Shown: piece by piece, positions 60,147-64,000 of the stretch
How the letters are laid out: every line of letters starts with the position of its first letter
Numbering within the stretch: the first letter of the stretch is position 1
Assembly (NCBI GenBank): GCA_965229355.1
Contig: OZ245869.1
Location: 2,604,001 to 2,668,000, forward strand
DNA from: GCA-2737725 sp965229355
GTDB taxonomy: Bacteria; Pseudomonadota; Alphaproteobacteria; Rhodospirillales; Rhodospirillaceae
DNA length: 64,000 nucleotides
Direction of reading: 5' to 3'
The notes under the pieces: model-generated
Told to the model about the DNA's origin: nothing
The model's database searches: none
The model's input: only the letters and a program-made list of their open reading frames with translations
Position numbers and translations under genes: made by a program

Positions 60147-62000
60147 ATGGCAGCTGATCCTCGCATTGGTCTCGCTCAGAAATACGCTCTTTCGGGTTTG
60201 CATGACGATGCGTGGGAGGTTCTGCACGACATCCTGAGTATTGATACTTCTGTAAGCGTACTACAACTGGCAGCGTCAATTCAGCTATCGAGAGGAATGT
60301 TCGCCGAGGCGAATAAGTTGGCCCTGCGTGCGGTTGACGCCGACCCACGACATCATGAAACGATGTTTAATCTTGCCTTGTCGTTTGAAAAGCTCGGCGA
60401 CTTTGTGCAGGCTTGTGAAACTTATCATAAAGCGCTCGATCTTAATAAGAACCATGCGGTGACGTGGAATAATCTCGGTGGCGTTTTCGATCAGCTTGGT
60501 AAACCTATCGAGGCTATTGCGGCATATCAACGTGCTTTAACGTCAAACCCTAAATATGGTGCGGCCCTTAATAATCTCGGCGTTGCCTTGATGGGGCAGG
60601 GACAGTTTGCAGCTGCTCAAGAGACCTTTCAAAAAGTATTACAAGAAGACGTCGGTAATACTGCTGCGCTGATTAATCTAGGTGTCGCAGAGGTGGAATT
60701 CGGCGAGGTTATGGCGGGGCTAAAACGCTTCGATGACGTGCTCGCTCGCGAACCAGAGAATGCAAGTGCCTGTGACAACCGTCTGTTTTCAGCTCATTAC
60801 GTTTCTGATGAGCCAGATACATTAGTCGCTTTGCATCGGCAGTTTGAATTGCGAAGCCAGCCCGGTTTCGTTGTCGGCCCGAATTTAGACCCTGAGCGAA
60901 AGTTGCGTGTAGGTTACGTGTCTCCTGATTTCAGGCGTCATTCTGTCGCTTTTTTTATTGAGCCGCTGTTACAGGCGCATGATCGCAAGGCAATCGAAGT
61001 ATTCTGCTATAGCAACTCTGGAACCGATGATGATGTAACTGGGAGACTGCGAGGCTACGCCGATCATTGGCGTTCTATTGTGGGCCAGAGCACTGCTGAT
61101 GCAGTCCAACTCATCAAGAGCGACGGCATTGATATCCTGGTCGATCTTGCTGGGCATACCGTTGGTAACCGTCTCGATGTCTTCGCAGCGTGCGCCGCCG
61201 CTATACAAGTCACCGGCATTGGATATCCCAATACGACTGGTTTGCTGCAAATGAGCGCCCGGTTTGCCGATATGATGACCGACCCGTTTCCTCAAGCAGA
61301 TGCATGGTCGATCGAGAAGATTATTCGTCTGAAGACGGGGTTGCATTGCTATACCGTACCTAGCATCGCCCTAGATGTCGGTCCATTACCTGCATTAGCG
61401 CGTAAGCACATCACCTTCGGGTCTTTTAATAAGCGCGCAAAAATCTCTGAAGCGACTATAGATCTCTGGAGTGCGGTTCTGAAAGCGGTGCCGTTCGCGC
61501 GTTTACTCATCAAGGCAAAGGCCCTGGGCGAGCACGCAGCGCAGCAGCATTTAGCGGCTCAATTTGCGACGCGTGGCATTGCTATAGATCGACTGCAACT
61601 GTCAGGCTGGCGTCCGGCCGATGCCGATCACTTAGCTTTGTATAATGATATTGATATCGCCTTGGATACTTACCCGTACAACGGCACAACAACAACGTGC
61701 GAAGGGCTGTGGATGGGTGTGCCCGTAATTACGCGTGTGGGGCAGGCGCATGCGGCGCGCGTTGGTGCAAGCCTGCTTACGACATTAAAGCTTCCTGAAT
61801 TGATCTGTGCGGATGCGCAAGCATACACAGATTGCGCAGTGCGTTTGGCAGGTAACTTCGCCGCACTTTCTGAGCTTCGCAGGAGCTTGCGTGAACGTAT
61901 GCGCGCATCTGATCTCTGCCAGCCGCAAAAATACGCGCAGGCCGTGGAGTCTGAATACCGCGTGCTTTGGCGCAATTACTGCGCCAAAGCTAAAGCTTAG
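60147..62000 (+). CDS. TPR-GT41 O-GlcNAc transferase-like protein, paralogue
   Basis: A 617-residue protein starting 2 bp after the previous stop, so co-translated. TPRs at about 10-220 (ALNNLGVALMGQGQFAAAQETFQKVL) and a GT41 domain at 240-610: VGYVSPDFRRHSVAFFIEPLL, DLAGHTVGNRLDVFAACAAAIQVTGIGYPNTTGLLQM and DIALDTYPYNGTTTTCEGLWMGVPVITRVGQAHAARVG. Compared with its neighbour it has far fewer TPRs. The last 4 bp overlap the end of the convergent flgL. Confidence 0.92.
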   Translation: MAADPRIGLAQKYALSGLHDDAWEVLHDILSIDTSVSVLQLAASIQLSRGMFAEANKLALRAVDADPRHHETMFNLALSFEKLGDFVQACETYHKALDLNKNHAVTWNNLGGVFDQLGKPIEAIAAYQRALTSNPKYGAALNNLGVALMGQGQFAAAQETFQKVLQEDVGNTAALINLGVAEVEFGEVMAGLKRFDDVLAREPENASACDNRLFSAHYVSDEPDTLVALHRQFELRSQPGFVVGPNLDPERKLRVGYVSPDFRRHSVAFFIEPLLQAHDRKAIEVFCYSNSGTDDDVTGRLRGYADHWRSIVGQSTADAVQLIKSDGIDILVDLAGHTVGNRLDVFAACAAAIQVTGIGYPNTTGLLQMSARFADMMTDPFPQADAWSIEKIIRLKTGLHCYTVPSIALDVGPLPALARKHITFGSFNKRAKISEATIDLWSAVLKAVPFARLLIKAKALGEHAAQQHLAAQFATRGIAIDRLQLSGWRPADADHLALYNDIDIALDTYPYNGTTTTCEGLWMGVPVITRVGQAHAARVGASLLTTLKLPELICADAQAYTDCAVRLAGNFAALSELRRSLRERMRASDLCQPQKYAQAVESEYRVLWRNYCAKAKA

Positions 62001-63547
62001 AGATAGTTCACCAAAGATAGGGCCTGTACCTTCGCAAGTGTCGCGAATGACACGTTCAAGGCATTCACATCGTCGTTCAGTTTCACCGCGGCTTCCGTTG
62101 CGTCCACGTTCTCGACCGAGATTTGCCGCACTTCCAAGAAGGCCATGAATTGCTTCTGGTCTTCCTTAGCATCGGCCAGGACGCTTTGGTTGATACCTAG
62201 GCGGTTCTGAATATCTTGCAGATCCCCCGCTTGTTCTGGCGATGAAGGCGAATGCTCAATGGCGTCGTTCAGCAAGGCCAATGCGTCGACAGCGCGCTTT
62301 TGATTGTTGATCAGGTCACCCTGCAACAACTGGCCAATGGCACGTAACGCCTTCTCGAAAGCCGGATCAAGCCCTGTGACGCCAAACTTAATGGTGCGCG
62401 TCTCGCTCACACGGTGCTGTGTCTCTAACTTATCGCCGCCGTAGTAGGGGCGAGTATCCAGCGTCACGGTTTCGGGGTTTTGGTTGAAAATCTGGCCCGT
62501 CACGATGATTTGGCTGCCATCCAGCGCGTTTGTGCCAAATGCACCTGCAGCAATTTCCGCATTCGTCGGCCAACGCACGGTATACGCGCCATCATTGCTG
62601 TTATCAGAACCAGAAATATGAATGGTCGTGCCATTGGGCGGGACCAGACGGAATACAACGCCTGTACCGGTTGGGTCCGTCGAAGTGGCTAAGGGCTGAT
62701 CTAGCGTTAAAGTGCGCCCGTCGCCCGAAACGCCAGTAACAGTGAAAATACCATTGTTGCTGCCTTGATCGATCATAATCGTTTGACCGATTTCCAGGTT
62801 TGCGAAGGAACCTGCGATGGACGATGAAATGGTGCCGTTATTGGCTCCATCAACGCCGTATGACAGATCACCAAAGGTCGAATCGTTGATCGTCGCGGTC
62901 ACAAACGTGCCCGGGTTCGCCGTGATTTGAGATGCGTTCGTCGGTGGGCCAGCGGGCTGGTTATTGTAACTGACAGCCACGTTTGGGAAGCTTGCCGCAT
63001 ACAGTTGCGCAGCACGCGTCTGTGGATACGTGACGTCGATGCCGTCGTAGTCTTTCTGAAAATCTTGAACGTTATCGTAAGGAATGCTGACAGGTGGCTC
63101 GTTTGTCTTACCACCAGCAAACAAATACTTTCCGTCAATTTTCAAGTTCAGGAAAAATTCCATGTCGTTCATTACGGCGAACGCACGTTCCTGAATATCG
63201 TTCACGGCCGACAAGTCATCAGGTGACTGGTCGGTTAAGTCGCGGCTGGTAAAGTTTAGCAAATCCTGACGTAGCGTGCGGATGCGGTCGTCAACAGACT
63301 TCACCGACGCGTTCATGGAGTTCAGGTTGGTTTCAGCCGAGGTATTGTTGTTGATGAAACGTTCCGTGCGGCTACGTTCATTCTCAATATTAATGAGGCG
63401 GAATGAATCCTGCGCGATGCCAAGATAGTCTTGCGACTTCTTCTCGGTGCCTACTTGCGTTTGGCCATCATAAACACGCTTCTGCACTTCCAGCATGCGC
63501 TGGATAAGAGCTTGTTGAGTGGCGAATGTTCCGACGCGTGTAACCAT
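61997..63547 (-). CDS. flgL: Hook-filament junction protein FlgL (long form)
   Basis: A 516-residue protein of the flagellin superfamily. N-terminal TRVGTFATQQALIQRMLEVQKRVYDGQTQVGTEKKSQDYLGIAQDS and the C-terminal helix (VENVDATEAAVKLNDDVNALNVSFATLAKVQALSLVNYL, 478-516) are the conserved ends. The middle (about 165-400) is a beta-rich insertion with repeat-like SNNGIFTVTGVSGDGRTLTLDQPL and SNDGAYTV segments, making it longer than enteric FlgL (317). It is 14 bp downstream of flgK. Confidence 0.92.
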   Translation of the reverse strand: MVTRVGTFATQQALIQRMLEVQKRVYDGQTQVGTEKKSQDYLGIAQDSFRLINIENERSRTERFINNNTSAETNLNSMNASVKSVDDRIRTLRQDLLNFTSRDLTDQSPDDLSAVNDIQERAFAVMNDMEFFLNLKIDGKYLFAGGKTNEPPVSIPYDNVQDFQKDYDGIDVTYPQTRAAQLYAASFPNVAVSYNNQPAGPPTNASQITANPGTFVTATINDSTFGDLSYGVDGANNGTISSSIAGSFANLEIGQTIMIDQGSNNGIFTVTGVSGDGRTLTLDQPLATSTDPTGTGVVFRLVPPNGTTIHISGSDNSNDGAYTVRWPTNAEIAAGAFGTNALDGSQIIVTGQIFNQNPETVTLDTRPYYGGDKLETQHRVSETRTIKFGVTGLDPAFEKALRAIGQLLQGDLINNQKRAVDALALLNDAIEHSPSSPEQAGDLQDIQNRLGINQSVLADAKEDQKQFMAFLEVRQISVENVDATEAAVKLNDDVNALNVSFATLAKVQALSLVNYL

Positions 63548-63561
63548 GGGACTGTCCCGGG

Positions 63562-64000
63562 TTAGTTGATAATGTTGTTCAAGATGTCAAACAGCTGCTG
63601 CGTTGTTGAGATGATCTTCGCTGACGCTGCGTATGTCTGTTGGTAGACCAAAAGCTGTGACATTTCTTCGTCCAGGTTGACCCCGGATATTTCTGAATGC
63701 TTCAGATCTAGGGCTGTTTTAAGGTCAGACTGGAACTTCAAATCTGTCTCGGTGCCAGCTGCAAGCGTAGAGCTGTAGGACACAAGCGTTGCTGCGTATT
63801 CACCGAATGTAACGTTAGCCGAGCTTAAGGACCCAGCCTGATCAAATGACACCTGGCTACTGAGCATTGAGGACATTTGCAGTGCAATTTGGTTGTCGCC
63901 TGGCGATAATAGATAGCGCCCAGTGATTTCGTCGAACTGCACTTGTCCGCGGCTGATGGCTGAAGGGTTAGAGGTCAATGTTTCGTTGACCTTAAACTTC
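63562..64000 (-). CDS. flgK: Hook-associated protein FlgK (N-terminal part outside window)
   Basis: Only the C-terminal part, about 145 residues, is present; the frame is open through position 64000, and the TTG at 63978 is an internal codon. The C-terminal helix matches FlgK: KHSEISGVNLDEEMSQLLVYQQTYAASAKIISTTQQLFDILNNI (92-135 of the visible part), with SGVNLDEE diagnostic. FlgK is the first hook-associated protein. It is upstream of flgL in the same operon. Confidence 0.95.
   Translation of the reverse strand, partial: KFKVNETLTSNPSAISRGQVQFDEITGRYLLSPGDNQIALQMSSMLSSQVSFDQAGSLSSANVTFGEYAATLVSYSSTLAAGTETDLKFQSDLKTALDLKHSEISGVNLDEEMSQLLVYQQTYAASAKIISTTQQLFDILNNIIN

Noticed and set aside
1..64000. 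tRNA genes, rRNA genes, CRISPR arrays, insertion sequences or prophage
   Set aside because: I saw no T-loop signatures, regularly spaced repeats, transposase or phage genes on either strand; a covariance-model search would be needed to exclude small RNAs.

Overview
The window reads as chromosomal DNA of a flagellated alphaproteobacterium. The evidence is a CtrA-type master regulator divergent from fliI-fliJ, an FlbD-type sigma-54 activator, the alphaproteobacterial flagellin factors FlbT and FlaF, five short flagellins, clustered GANTC sites next to ctrA, and GC content in the mid-fifties. No genus can be assigned by reading alone. I saw no rRNA, tRNA, insertion sequence or CRISPR array. A perfect 16-bp ParB-binding site (parS) at 22153-22168 suggests the region is origin-proximal.

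Layout. 0-8.4 kb is mixed housekeeping and regulation: the end of inorganic pyrophosphatase, a secreted peroxiredoxin, a tiny membrane protein, a hybrid histidine kinase with a plant-ethylene-receptor-like membrane domain, a PadR/DUF2218 pair, a cold-shock protein, and a MarR-MFS unit followed by a coupled 38-residue membrane ORF. 7.7-10.6 kb holds ctrA and the export ATPase genes fliI-fliJ. 10.6-15.4 kb carries a J-domain/SH3 protein, two tandem GlxA-type AraC regulators sharing a 35-bp upstream element, and a subtilisin-like protein. 15.4-28.7 kb, on the minus strand, is a flagellar block: fliF-fliG-fliH-fliN-motA-flbD, then flhA, flhF, flhG and a FliK-like gene. 28.8-32 kb is an NAD synthesis unit (NrtR-like regulator, nadA, nadC). 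32-38 kb is a hook block (fliK-flgD-flgE, read right to left) plus an unrecognised filament-like protein.

38-64 kb is the most distinctive part. Nine predicted glycosyltransferases or related proteins, several with tetratricopeptide (TPR) arrays fused to GT9-like or GT41 (O-GlcNAc transferase-like) catalytic domains, surround five tandem flagellin genes, flbT, flaF and the hook-filament genes flgL and flgK. waaA (Kdo transferase) lies inside the same stretch. The simplest reading is a flagellin O-glycosylation island in which TPR modules recognise flagellin, as reported for Caulobacter FlmG. The target and the sugar are inference.

Regulation visible in the DNA: near-consensus CtrA boxes before fliF and flhA, -24/-12 (sigma-54) promoters before fliK and the first flagellin and possibly the fifth, and strong intrinsic terminators after each of the first four flagellins, so these are probably separate transcripts. 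This fits a CtrA to FlbD/sigma-54 to FlbT/FlaF hierarchy.
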